Shown here: positions 16,392 to 24,927 of the stretch, one piece after another | Layout: each line of letters starts with the position of its first letter | Position numbering within the stretch: position 1 is the stretch's first letter | Translations under genes and position numbers: made by a program | The notes under the pieces: model-generated | Told to the model about the DNA's origin: nothing | What the model saw: the letters and a program-made list of their open reading frames with translations, nothing else | Databases searched by the model: none | Assembly: GCF_008630635.1 (NCBI RefSeq) | Contig: NZ_CP043869.1 | Location: 2,231,160 to 2,295,159 of the forward strand | DNA length: 64,000 nt | Source: Neptunomonas concharum | Lineage (GTDB): Bacteria; Pseudomonadota; Gammaproteobacteria; Pseudomonadales; Balneatricaceae | Direction of reading: 5' to 3'

Positions 16392-18014
16392 TCACGGCTG
16401 ATTTTCACCCAATACCTGATATGCATCATCTCTTAAGCGGTGTAATAAAAGTTCGCCATTGTCTGACACTGCAAATTCACCGTATTTAGCCTCTTCATAA
16501 ACGGACGCTTTCCCCTCTTGAAAGAAGAAAGCATTGGTCGCAAATTTAATATCGCCTTCTCTCATTCGATACTCAAGCTTGGCTTGCTGAGTGGCTAACG
16601 GCTCACCACGATAGATACCAGCAAACCGGCCCACCCTGTTTTTGTCCAGATCGACTAACACATGGCCATCATGATTCTCTTTAGGGACTTCCTGCTGGAA
16701 CTCCCGTTCGATAGCAAAACGTAAGCGCATATAGTCGCCCTGCATCAAAGAACGCGGATCAACCGGAGCCAACTCAAGTAATACCGTTTCACCCGTTGCC
16801 AGAAGATTTTCTTTCTTAAAGATCGTGATATTCACAGCGGCTAGGATCAGCAGCATCATTGCAACAACCGCCCATTTGAGTCGGTTCATGGGTGCGAAAT
16901 TAAACAGCGTTTCACCTAAGCCGTCATGGGGTGTAGCAGCATTAGCAACGTGTTTTTTGTTCAAAACATAACGAACGCCTAAACGTATTAGCAATAAAGC
17001 AACACCCGTCCCCATAAGGATAAACGACTTTATCAAGAGCGTTGTCGCCAAGTTGTAGTAGTACCAAGAAACAAAGGAGAGTAGTGCAACCAAACCAAGC
17101 GCCGTCAAGACTTGCCGCTGGTAAGCAAACCCCACCAACAAGATTAATAACGCACTGCTGACACCCGTCGATATCTGCCCAGAGATAAAGATCAAAACAC
17201 CGCCGATCAGTATCAAGCGTCCGATAAGGCTCGATAAAGGCACGCCATATTGCTTAATAATGTCCTGTAATAACAAGATCGTTGATAAACCTACCATGGC
17301 CATAGCCGACCACGGAGATAAGTGCCACCATATAGAATCTGATTGTTCATGAAACCCATCAAGCAACGGGTTTCCAAGAATCAAATGCCCATTAAACTGC
17401 ACCAAAGCCAACGCCAAGCTATAACCAACCGGCTCCCAAACGGGTTGAAACCCTTTCCATGACCTATCATTTATCCAAACCAACACAAACAATACGCTAC
17501 ATATGGCAGCCCCTAACCCAAAGAGCCCAAGCAGATCCAGCCCCCAAAAGAATGCAATGAGTGCAAACCAGCCCGTAAGCAATCGGTGTATAAAGTTTGG
17601 CATCACAAGGGTTAGTAAAATCTGAAAAACAGCTAGCAGAAAGAACGGCAAAGCATCTCTTATCGGTAGCCAGTCAAATAACCCCCAAGCCACCATCATC
17701 TGCCCACATAGGCTGACGGCTAACCCTACTTGACCAAAAAATACGCTGCCGGTGCGCGTTCGAAAGAGTAAGTAAGCTCCCGTGCAGCAGATCAAGCCAA
17801 CCGAGATGAGTGATACTTCATTATCAAACCGAAACAGCCAGCCAAAGATCGAGCCTATAAAACCAAGCATAAACAGTGCAGCAATCCAGCCAGCAAACCC
17901 TTGCATGAGCGCAATATACCAAGGCACATATTCGGTTTCTAAAGCTGGTATATCACCATGCGTCAATTGCTGTTGTGATAGCTCTGCCCATAACTGCTTT
18001 CTCGCTTCATTCAT
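16392..18014 (-). CDS. DUF4401/GDYXXLXY membrane protein
   Basis: 540-residue multipass inner-membrane protein. A cytoplasmic N-terminus of about 30 residues is followed by roughly a dozen hydrophobic segments (to about residue 350), one more segment near 400, and a soluble C-terminal domain. That domain carries the GDYMRLR signature of the GDYXXLXY family after a VLLELAPVDPRS stretch. The start at 18014 is preceded by AGGAG; an earlier in-frame ATG at 18077 lies inside the upstream gene. It overlaps the DUF2157 gene by four bases, and the two are usually found together in bacteria. No molecular function is known. Confidence 0.82.
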   Translation of the reverse strand: MNEARKQLWAELSQQQLTHGDIPALETEYVPWYIALMQGFAGWIAALFMLGFIGSIFGWLFRFDNEVSLISVGLICCTGAYLLFRTRTGSVFFGQVGLAVSLCGQMMVAWGLFDWLPIRDALPFFLLAVFQILLTLVMPNFIHRLLTGWFALIAFFWGLDLLGLFGLGAAICSVLFVLVWINDRSWKGFQPVWEPVGYSLALALVQFNGHLILGNPLLDGFHEQSDSIWWHLSPWSAMAMVGLSTILLLQDIIKQYGVPLSSLIGRLILIGGVLIFISGQISTGVSSALLILLVGFAYQRQVLTALGLVALLSFVSWYYYNLATTLLIKSFILMGTGVALLLIRLGVRYVLNKKHVANAATPHDGLGETLFNFAPMNRLKWAVVAMMLLILAAVNITIFKKENLLATGETVLLELAPVDPRSLMQGDYMRLRFAIEREFQQEVPKENHDGHVLVDLDKNRVGRFAGIYRGEPLATQQAKLEYRMREGDIKFATNAFFFQEGKASVYEEAKYGEFAVSDNGELLLHRLRDDAYQVLGENQP

Positions 18015-19009
18015 GATGAAGTCTCCTGAGCAGCTTCTCCCCCTGCTTCCGACTCTGTCGCCAAACGCTTTAGCCAAAGTCCACCGGCTGTCGATAAACC
18101 GATAATGACAAAACTAATCAGAAGAAAGATGCCTTCATCCAAGGCACCTTCAAAGAGTTTTCCCAGCAAACAACTGGCGATAATAATGCCACTCAGTACC
18201 CAACCTGACAGAATGACAAGGTCTTTCATCAAATAGCGGTAAAGGTAAAAGCACCCAGCCATCCAAACAATCCAAACAAACAGCCCTAGACTGCCTACAT
18301 CATCTAATATTGACCAAATTGCCAGCCAAGTAACGGAGCAACCCGCTAATAGAGTCGCCAATTGCGCTGCGATTCTGTTTGCAAGATAAGGTACTCCCTT
18401 ATCTGCGATGGTCGGCCTAGATATCCACTCTAACCCCAACATAATCAAAGTATTCAAGCTGCTAAACAGCCACAGCCACTCTTCTTCTCGAAACAAAAAC
18501 CCCAACAAACCTCTAAAAGTACTTAGATAAAGTAGCAATGATAAATTCACTAAGCTGACCCAAAGTAGCCATAAAGAGGAGCTTTGCGCCATTATCACCC
18601 ATGGGGTTATCATCGCAGCCCAGACTGCAAAGAGCTCCCAAGGGTCGGCTCCGGTTTGATAGGTTTGTCCGGTTAATGCCAGCAAAGCGCCGGTCAACAA
18701 CGCCATGCCCAACACTGTAACGGATGAAGAGCGTCTACGGCTATTAAGGCGGCTATATAACAACACAGCCAATACCATAGCGCTTTCTAAGAGTGCGAAC
18801 TTGAGCAAACGCCCCATCGCTTCCCAATTAAACGCAAAGAAAAAAATCACACCTGCAGCCGCCCCTAAGGCTCCAGTAAAAAGGAGAAACTGGCTAATAA
18901 AGCGATACCAAACTTCACCACTATGCCTAATGGTATGGAGTGAGGAGTCTAACTCTCCTTTTAGCTTTCCTTGTTGGTGCCAGTTCAGGACCTGCCTGCG
19001 CGATTCCAA
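18011..19009 (-). CDS. DUF2157 membrane protein
   Basis: 332 aa; a soluble N-terminal region of about 45 residues (ESRRQVLNWHQQGKL type) precedes about nine to ten hydrophobic helices, including the GQTYQTGADPWELFAVWA stretch typical of DUF2157. It is translationally coupled by an ATGA overlap to the DUF4401 gene, suggesting a two-component membrane complex. The mtnK stop is 27 bases upstream, so all three genes may be co-transcribed. Function unknown. Confidence 0.8.
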   Translation of the reverse strand: MESRRQVLNWHQQGKLKGELDSSLHTIRHSGEVWYRFISQFLLFTGALGAAAGVIFFFAFNWEAMGRLLKFALLESAMVLAVLLYSRLNSRRRSSSVTVLGMALLTGALLALTGQTYQTGADPWELFAVWAAMITPWVIMAQSSSLWLLWVSLVNLSLLLYLSTFRGLLGFLFREEEWLWLFSSLNTLIMLGLEWISRPTIADKGVPYLANRIAAQLATLLAGCSVTWLAIWSILDDVGSLGLFVWIVWMAGCFYLYRYLMKDLVILSGWVLSGIIIASCLLGKLFEGALDEGIFLLISFVIIGLSTAGGLWLKRLATESEAGGEAAQETSS

Positions 19010-19036
19010 TATCCTTCTCCCTGATCTGTTTGTAGG

Positions 19037-20233
19037 TTATTCGGCTGCTTGTATAACAGCCCGTAAAACCTGCGGTGAGCGTATTTCGTGGCGCTGTTTA
19101 ATTAAGGTAACGCCAACGCTTAATGCTAGTCCTTCTGATACCGATCTGATTTGCTCATCTTCGATGGAGTCCAGATCAGCAACGTGCGCAAGACCTATGG
19201 TTCTTCGGATAATCTCCGTACCTGCATAACCCAAACTTTCATGCCAAACATGACCAATAAATGCCTGTGCAAAGCCTGGCGCGTTGAATACAGGGTCCTG
19301 ACACTTGGATTTTACATTTTCGAGGAAATTCGCTTCAAAGGTGTGCCACAGTGCCTCAATCGTATCCAGCAGATACATTTGATATGCGCGCTTCTCTTCG
19401 GTATCACCTTCTAAACCAATCTGGCCTGCAAAGTTCAGTAACAGATTGCCAATCACAGATCCAATATCAAAACTCATCGGCCCATAAAATGCGAACTCAG
19501 GATCGATTACTTTGGTACTCGTTTCGGTAACAAAGACAGAACCTGAATGAAGATCTCCATGTAAGAGCGCCTGAGCATCGGTCATAAAATGATATTTGAG
19601 CTTAGCCGCTTCGATCTTGAGTACCTCATCTTGCCAAATCGCTTCGGCGACAGGGCGCACTGCCGGATTGATCGCGTTACGCTCGTGATCGCAGAAAGGG
19701 TCCCAAAAGAAGAGCTCTTCGGTAATTTTGCAAAGATCAGGATTGATGTTGCTGCTAACAGCTGCTTTCTTCTGATAAGTATCCAAATAAAAATCAGACG
19801 TGTGGAATAAGGTTTCTGCCAAAAACTCTCCCAGATGTCGTCCTAACGCCGGCAGCGGTTTTCTCGCGATCAATGCATGACGCAAGTTATCATGATCACC
19901 AATATCTTCCATAATGACGGCAGATTGTTGCTCATCAAAGCAATACACTTTAGGGACGTAGGCCTCTGCCCACTGACCCTCTGTTTTAAGTGTTGATGCT
20001 TCTATGCGTATGCGATCCAGAGAAAGCGGCCAACCTTCACCAATAATACGCACATAAGGTAGTGCCTGTTTTACAATAACGCTGTCTTTACTATCCTTGA
20101 CTCGATAAACAAAGTTGATATTCCCATCACCGATCTCTTCAACACTGGGCGCCTCACCTGACGTAAAATAGGGAGTATTCGTACGGGCAAATTCGATTAC
20201 TTCGGCATCATTGGCAAACTTTGCTGTTGTCAT
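19037..20233 (-). CDS. mtnK: Methylthioribose kinase
   Basis: Phosphorylates 5-methylthioribose to its 1-phosphate in the methionine salvage pathway; cytoplasmic. 398 aa from the ATG at 20233, the normal MtnK length; the longer reading frame to 20398 crosses the intergenic region shared with sfsA and is rejected. Kinase features: the GDGNINFVYRV nucleotide loop near residue 32, VIVKQALPYVR, the catalytic LLHGDLHSGSVF near 229, and the metal-binding DPEFAFYGP. No mtnA, mtnB, mtnC or mtnD lies nearby, so the rest of the pathway must be elsewhere or absent. Confidence 0.93.
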   Translation of the reverse strand: MTTAKFANDAEVIEFARTNTPYFTSGEAPSVEEIGDGNINFVYRVKDSKDSVIVKQALPYVRIIGEGWPLSLDRIRIEASTLKTEGQWAEAYVPKVYCFDEQQSAVIMEDIGDHDNLRHALIARKPLPALGRHLGEFLAETLFHTSDFYLDTYQKKAAVSSNINPDLCKITEELFFWDPFCDHERNAINPAVRPVAEAIWQDEVLKIEAAKLKYHFMTDAQALLHGDLHSGSVFVTETSTKVIDPEFAFYGPMSFDIGSVIGNLLLNFAGQIGLEGDTEEKRAYQMYLLDTIEALWHTFEANFLENVKSKCQDPVFNAPGFAQAFIGHVWHESLGYAGTEIIRRTIGLAHVADLDSIEDEQIRSVSEGLALSVGVTLIKQRHEIRSPQVLRAVIQAAE

Positions 20234-20382
20234 AACGCTTTTATTCCTACCATTAAACTGCATACAATGGCCCAAGTTTGCCAGAAAAACCGCCGATGCT
20301 GTAATCACTTTTATTTCGGGCTGTGTTTTGAATGGATATATGGCAGGCTGCCCTACATCTATACCCAACCGAGACACCACTG

Positions 20383-21108
20383 ATGCGCTATACTCCATCG
20401 CTTATTCAAGGCACGTTGATCAAACGCTATAAGCGATTTTTGGCCGATATCGAACTAGCCAGTGGCGAAGTGATTACCGCACATTGTCCTAACACAGGAT
20501 CAATGAAGAACTGCTGCGATCCGGGTAGTCGGGTTTGGGTTTATGATGCAAATAATCCCAAGCGAAAACTGCGCTACACATGGGAATTAGTCGAGGTCGA
20601 GTCCCGCTACTTGGCTTGTATCAATACAGGACGCGCCAATCATCTTGTCAAAGAAGCGATTCTCGCGGGAGATATTCCTGAACTAGCGCATTATGAAACC
20701 CTAAAAACAGAATGTAAGTATGGCCAAGAGAACAGTCGGATTGATATTCTGCTATCGGCCGATGGCAAACCCGACTGCTATGTAGAAGTCAAAAATGTCA
20801 CTCTGCTTGAGGAGAATAATCTAGGCAGCTTCCCAGATGCAGTAACTACCCGTGGCACCAAACACCTTCGCGAACTCATGGAGATGAAATCACAGGGCGC
20901 GCGTGCCGTACTCTTTTTTAATGTAGCCCATACAGGCATATCGGCGGTTACACCCAATCGGTGCATTGACCCGATCTATACAGACACACTAGAGGAAGCG
21001 ATTAACCACGGGGTTGAAGTACTGGCCTATGGTGCAGATATTTCCGATACACACATCCACATAAATAACCCCATACCGTTTTCCATGAATAAAACGATTG
21101 ATCATTAG
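20383..21108 (+). CDS. sfsA: SfsA, sugar fermentation stimulation protein
   Basis: 241 aa, matching the SfsA family length. An OB-fold-like N-terminal part begins MRYTPSLIQGTLIKRYKRF, followed by the conserved CPNTGSMKNC and a nuclease-like core with RIDILLS and CYVEVKNVTL. E. coli SfsA affects maltose gene expression; the fold suggests a restriction-type nuclease, but the role is unsettled. The start at 20383 gives the family N-terminus, although its ribosome binding site is weak. Divergent from mtnK; the 3' end overlaps the convergent binding-protein gene by four bases. Confidence 0.93.
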   Translation: MRYTPSLIQGTLIKRYKRFLADIELASGEVITAHCPNTGSMKNCCDPGSRVWVYDANNPKRKLRYTWELVEVESRYLACINTGRANHLVKEAILAGDIPELAHYETLKTECKYGQENSRIDILLSADGKPDCYVEVKNVTLLEENNLGSFPDAVTTRGTKHLRELMEMKSQGARAVLFFNVAHTGISAVTPNRCIDPIYTDTLEEAINHGVEVLAYGADISDTHIHINNPIPFSMNKTIDH

Positions 21109-21890
21109 TTCGCGTCAGACACACTCGACATCGGGTGTTTTGGAGATAACCCGTAATTGCCTAGAATCTCTGCCCATTGCGAGTCACTACCCATCTCTTT
21201 GGCATGTATTTGTATGAAATCATTTAGCTGTTGATCATCTGTTTTTAATAAAAAACTGCGTAGAAACCCGTGATGCAAAGAGAAAGACAGTTTCTCTGTC
21301 CACTGGTTTGACTTCATTAGATAACGACTTGCCGAAAGCGGCGCTATACCGACATCAAACCTATCCAAAAGTAACATCTCTAACAGTTGCGATTCGTCTT
21401 GGGTATCAACCCGCGATATCTCACCCGACGCCACCATTGGGTCAATATTGATATATCGATACCCCAAAATCCCGCCTAAACGCGCACCTTTAAGCTCATC
21501 TGGCGTAGAAAACGTTCTGTTAGCTTCTGGTCTCCAAACGTAGATGCTGCCGTCTTCAAGTATCGGCTTTGTCCACTGATATTTTTCTGCAGCCCCTGGA
21601 CCAAACCACGCCGGTGTTACCCAAGGGATAACCATATCAGTATCAACCATTAATTGATCCAGTCGCTTTCTGGGCATGACCTCAACATCAAACTGATAAG
21701 CCCCACCACTTTTTTCAGTCAGGTATTTTGCCAGATCATAGGTTAAACCGTTGTTTGCGCCTGTAATAAACGGGGGCGTTTTGTGATAGGTATATAAAGT
21801 TATAGACTCTGCTCCGATAACGGCTGAGCTAAAAAACAGCAGCGGTATCAAGCGCTTTACGAAAAAGTTCAAGTAATTTTTAAGATTCAT
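21105..21890 (-). CDS. Periplasmic solute-binding protein (SBP_bac_3-like)
   Basis: 261 aa with an N-terminal signal peptide (Lys/Arg then a hydrophobic stretch ending near VIGAES at residues 23-28). The mature part resembles family 3 amino-acid-binding proteins (TLYTYHKTPPF, NGLTYDLAKYLTEKSG, GYRYINIDP). No permease or ATPase gene is adjacent, so it may be an orphan sensor-type binding protein rather than a transporter component. The start at 21890 has TAGGTG six bases upstream. Ligand not predictable. It follows the MocR gene in the same direction, with its ATG 91 bases downstream of that gene's stop. Confidence 0.78.
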   Translation of the reverse strand: MNLKNYLNFFVKRLIPLLFFSSAVIGAESITLYTYHKTPPFITGANNGLTYDLAKYLTEKSGGAYQFDVEVMPRKRLDQLMVDTDMVIPWVTPAWFGPGAAEKYQWTKPILEDGSIYVWRPEANRTFSTPDELKGARLGGILGYRYINIDPMVASGEISRVDTQDESQLLEMLLLDRFDVGIAPLSASRYLMKSNQWTEKLSFSLHHGFLRSFLLKTDDQQLNDFIQIHAKEMGSDSQWAEILGNYGLSPKHPMSSVSDAN

Positions 21891-21980
21891 GGTGCACCTA
21901 CCAAGCCCGGATCCTAACAGCACGCATAGGATGTTTAGTTGACTATACAACTCAAGTTTAGACCAAAAAATCGACATAGG

Positions 21981-23393
21981 TTATTTCATAAAAAATATTT
22001 CACCTAAGCGGAATAAAGCAGCTTCTCTAGCTTGGGTTATCGGGTGAGCAAAACTTAAACGGATACAATGATGGTAATTATCGGCTGCCGAAAATAACGC
22101 CCCTGGTGTAATGACCATGCCTTCTCTGAGTGCCTCATTATAGTGAGCCAGCGTATTCAGGTGATCAGGCAATTGTAGCCATAGTGCTAGACCACCTTCA
22201 GGAACCGATAGCTTTATATCCGACGGCCACTGCTCATTGAGATAGTTAACTAATTGATCACAGTTATAGCGCAGCACTTCCCGCTGTTTTCGCAGATGTG
22301 CATCATATGCACCATCTTTAAAAAAACTGACCACACCCTGCTGGACAAACCGACTACTGGCTAGCATCGTAACCAGTTTGAGATGCTTCACTTTATCATG
22401 CCAGCGGGCTGCAGCTATCCAGCCTATGCGAATATCCCTAGACAGATTTTTTGATAAAGAGCTGCATAAAATGACCCGATCTTCTGTATCCAATGCTTTT
22501 AAGGGCTCAGGACGAACAAAGAATCCCAGATCACCATAAATATCATCTTCGATCACTGCAAAGTCATACGTATTCGCCAGATGGATCAGTTCTTCTCTCG
22601 CGGAGTGCGTTAACGTTGCACCACAAGGCGTAGCGAACGCTGGCGTCACTACGCATGCTTTAATTTTCCAGCGCGTTAACGCCTCAGCTAACACCTGGGT
22701 TTGCAAGCCATCTACCGCAGAACTTGGTATTTCTAACGCTTTCAAACCTAGCTGTTCCAGCAATTGAAACACGCCATAAAAACCTGGGGATTCGACTGCA
22801 ACGGTATCTCCGATTTGACACGTTGCCATCAGCGCAAGAAATAAGGCTTGTTGGCACCCTGCCGTAATACACAGGTCTTCAGTAGTTAGCTCACAGCTCA
22901 AGCGTCTATAACGCTGAGCAATCAATGCCCGTAGCTCGATATGTCCAGCAGGTCCATCATAGTATTGGTGAGCGGCCCCTCTTTGTGAGCGAAGGGCTCT
23001 CCCGATATGCCGGTTGAGTAACTGAACGGCATGGCTATTCTCTTCACGCTGATGGCGTTCTGGAAGCAGGTCAAAAGCAGCACCTCGCGCCATAACGTCC
23101 ATGACGACATCACTCACCGATACGGGTAAAGGCGCTGATATAGGCGGCCGGCTTTCAGGTAACGGCCTTTCGATACGGCTACCACACACAAAGTAGCCTG
23201 ATTTTGGACGCGCTTCGATTAAACCACTTGCTTCCAATCGTTGGTAAGCATGAAGCACCGTAGCTTTTGATAAGGCTTTGGTTTCACAAAGTGAGCGAAT
23301 GGAAGGTAGTCGGTCACCTTTACCCCAGCGCTTTTTTTGGATCCCTTCAATCAGCCACGCTTCTAATTGTCGGTATCGATATTCACTTCCCAT
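21981..23393 (-). CDS. MocR-family transcriptional regulator
   Basis: 470 aa. An N-terminal GntR-type winged helix (about 1-75, with LPSIRSLCETKALSKATVLHAYQ) is joined to a fold-type I aminotransferase-like domain that should bind PLP: the Schiff-base lysine is likely in SSLSKNLSRDIRIGW. MocR regulators bind direct repeats and sense amino acids or vitamin B6 compounds. AGGAAA precedes the ATG. The gene is divergent from a ccoG-like gene, 127-145 bp away depending on that gene's start, and repeated motifs in that region are probable binding sites. Its target could be the neighbour, but the effector is unknown. Confidence 0.9.
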   Translation of the reverse strand: MGSEYRYRQLEAWLIEGIQKKRWGKGDRLPSIRSLCETKALSKATVLHAYQRLEASGLIEARPKSGYFVCGSRIERPLPESRPPISAPLPVSVSDVVMDVMARGAAFDLLPERHQREENSHAVQLLNRHIGRALRSQRGAAHQYYDGPAGHIELRALIAQRYRRLSCELTTEDLCITAGCQQALFLALMATCQIGDTVAVESPGFYGVFQLLEQLGLKALEIPSSAVDGLQTQVLAEALTRWKIKACVVTPAFATPCGATLTHSAREELIHLANTYDFAVIEDDIYGDLGFFVRPEPLKALDTEDRVILCSSLSKNLSRDIRIGWIAAARWHDKVKHLKLVTMLASSRFVQQGVVSFFKDGAYDAHLRKQREVLRYNCDQLVNYLNEQWPSDIKLSVPEGGLALWLQLPDHLNTLAHYNEALREGMVITPGALFSAADNYHHCIRLSFAHPITQAREAALFRLGEIFFMK

Positions 23394-23439
23394 AGTCTTT
23401 TCCTGTAGGTATGGATACCCGTTGGCCCAAAAAACAATC

Positions 23440-23479
23440 TGTACCTATTTTATAATATTTTTTTATACCTGTTCCTATT
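23440..23479. promoter_or_regulatory. Direct repeats, likely MocR operator
   Basis: TGTACCTATT (23440-23449) and TGTTCCTATT (23470-23479) are 30 bp apart, about three helical turns, in the region between the divergent MocR and ccoG-like genes. ATACC also occurs twice (23415-23419, 23465-23469). MocR regulators such as GabR bind spaced direct repeats. A TATAAT at 23451-23456 lies between the repeats and may be a -10 element. Confidence 0.45.
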
Positions 23480-23537
23480 CATTGTTCTTATTTAGGCTTC
23501 ACCCTCAATAAAACGTAACGTGTCAACGTGGTGCCTA

Positions 23538-24893
23538 ATGCAACAGATTCCTGTAGAACAGATTGAGGTTATGCCATTTTCAAAGGACGAAAAAATACAT
23601 GTCCGTTTAACGGAAGGGCGCTTTCAACAACTCCGAAGGCTTATCAGTTGGCCACTACTTTTTGCCTATTTTGCCCTAGTGTGGATACAAGTCGGCGATA
23701 AGCCCTGGCTACTTTTCGACTTTAGCCAGCGCAGTATTCATCTTTTTGGTAACTCACTCTCTTGGCATGATCTTCCGCTCTTAGCGGGTGTCATGATCGC
23801 GGGTGCGAGCTTGCTGTTCTTTATGGCAGTTGCTTGGGGGCGAGTTTGGTGTGGGTTTGCGTGCCCACAAAGTATCTGGACATGGGTGTTCATCCGCATA
23901 GAAAACTGGACAGAAGGACGTGCCAGCCTCAGAGCAAAGCAAGACAGCCAACCGATGACAGGTGGCAAGCTGGTACGGCGTATCGCAAAACATAGTCTAT
24001 GGATTAGCGTATCTCTGTTAACCGCCATCACTTTTACTGGCTATTTCATCCCAATTCGTGAGCTTTTCGAAGCCCTGTTAAATTTGAGTGCAAGCCAATC
24101 TGTTGTAGGCTGGATCACGATCATGGCAGCCCTGACCTATGCCAATGCTGGCTTAGTCAGGGAGAAAATTTGCTTACATGCATGCCCCTATTCTCGATTT
24201 CAAGGCGTAATGTTTGACGATCATACCCGCACCGTTAGTTATGACCGTCAACGCGGTGAACCCCGCGGCCACCTACGCTGTAGCGATGGTACAACGGGGG
24301 ACTGCGTGGACTGTAACCTCTGCGTTCAAGTATGCCCAACAGGCATTGATATCCGACACGGTCTGCAAGCTGCCTGTATTGACTGTGGGGCGTGTATTGA
24401 TGCCTGCGACCAAGTGATGGATAAATTAAAGCGGCCTCGCGGATTGATTCGCTTTACCTCTGATGCGCTACTCAATAAACAAAACAGCCCTATTTGGCGG
24501 CCCCGCCTGCTTGGGTATTTATTAATATTGATCATAGCAACAGGTGCCACTGTATTTGGACTAACGCAAAAAACCGATATCCTAATAGAAATACGCCGAG
24601 ATCGCGGTGCGCTATTCCATCAGCCGGATGATGATACAGTTTGTAATCGTTACCTCATTAAAGCTGAGCCGTTTCATTCATCAATTCAGCGTCTTACAGT
24701 TACTGCGGCAGGTATTTCTAATATTCGTTTAGAGGGGTTATCTGTACTTTCTAAAGAGCATTATGGGTATTGGATTCCTTATCAAGTATGTACTGAGCAT
24801 AAAGTTGCCTCAGGAACACCGATTAAGTTTACTTTTTCTGGTGCGGGCTTAACCGCAACAAAAGAAACCCGCTTTATTACCCGAAACCGTTGA
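23538..24893 (+). CDS. CcoG-like polyferredoxin, second copy
   Basis: 451-residue membrane iron-sulfur protein of the CcoG/RdxA/FixG family. Several membrane helices surround a WCGFACPQS motif, followed by two ferredoxin motifs (CVDCNLCVQVC and CIDCGACIDAC) and a C-terminal immunoglobulin-like domain. CcoG reduces Cu(II) to Cu(I) for cbb3 oxidase assembly. A full-length canonical copy lies at 59714-61126 beside ccoNOQP, so this is a paralogue, divergent from a MocR regulator. All cluster cysteines are intact. Starts at 23520 (GTG) or 23538 (ATG) are both possible; ATG is preferred. Its role may be redox maintenance under other conditions. Confidence 0.87.
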   Translation: MQQIPVEQIEVMPFSKDEKIHVRLTEGRFQQLRRLISWPLLFAYFALVWIQVGDKPWLLFDFSQRSIHLFGNSLSWHDLPLLAGVMIAGASLLFFMAVAWGRVWCGFACPQSIWTWVFIRIENWTEGRASLRAKQDSQPMTGGKLVRRIAKHSLWISVSLLTAITFTGYFIPIRELFEALLNLSASQSVVGWITIMAALTYANAGLVREKICLHACPYSRFQGVMFDDHTRTVSYDRQRGEPRGHLRCSDGTTGDCVDCNLCVQVCPTGIDIRHGLQAACIDCGACIDACDQVMDKLKRPRGLIRFTSDALLNKQNSPIWRPRLLGYLLILIIATGATVFGLTQKTDILIEIRRDRGALFHQPDDDTVCNRYLIKAEPFHSSIQRLTVTAAGISNIRLEGLSVLSKEHYGYWIPYQVCTEHKVASGTPIKFTFSGAGLTATKETRFITRNR

Positions 24894-24897
24894 TGTT

Positions 24898-24921
24898 AAA
24901 AAGCAGCCCTGCGGGGCTGCT
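24898..24921 (-). terminator. Terminator of LLM oxidoreductase gene
   Basis: AGCAGCCC (24902-24909) and GGGCTGCT (24914-24921) form an 8-bp stem with a four-base loop. On the minus strand it is followed by a T5 run, so it serves the gene at 24928-25956; on the plus strand there is no U-run. Confidence 0.75.
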
Positions 24922-24927
24922 CTAACG

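Noticed and set aside
18015-18077. N-terminal extension of the DUF4401 protein
   Set aside because: It would overlap the upstream DUF2157 gene by 67 bases and lacks a ribosome binding site; 18014 has AGGAG.
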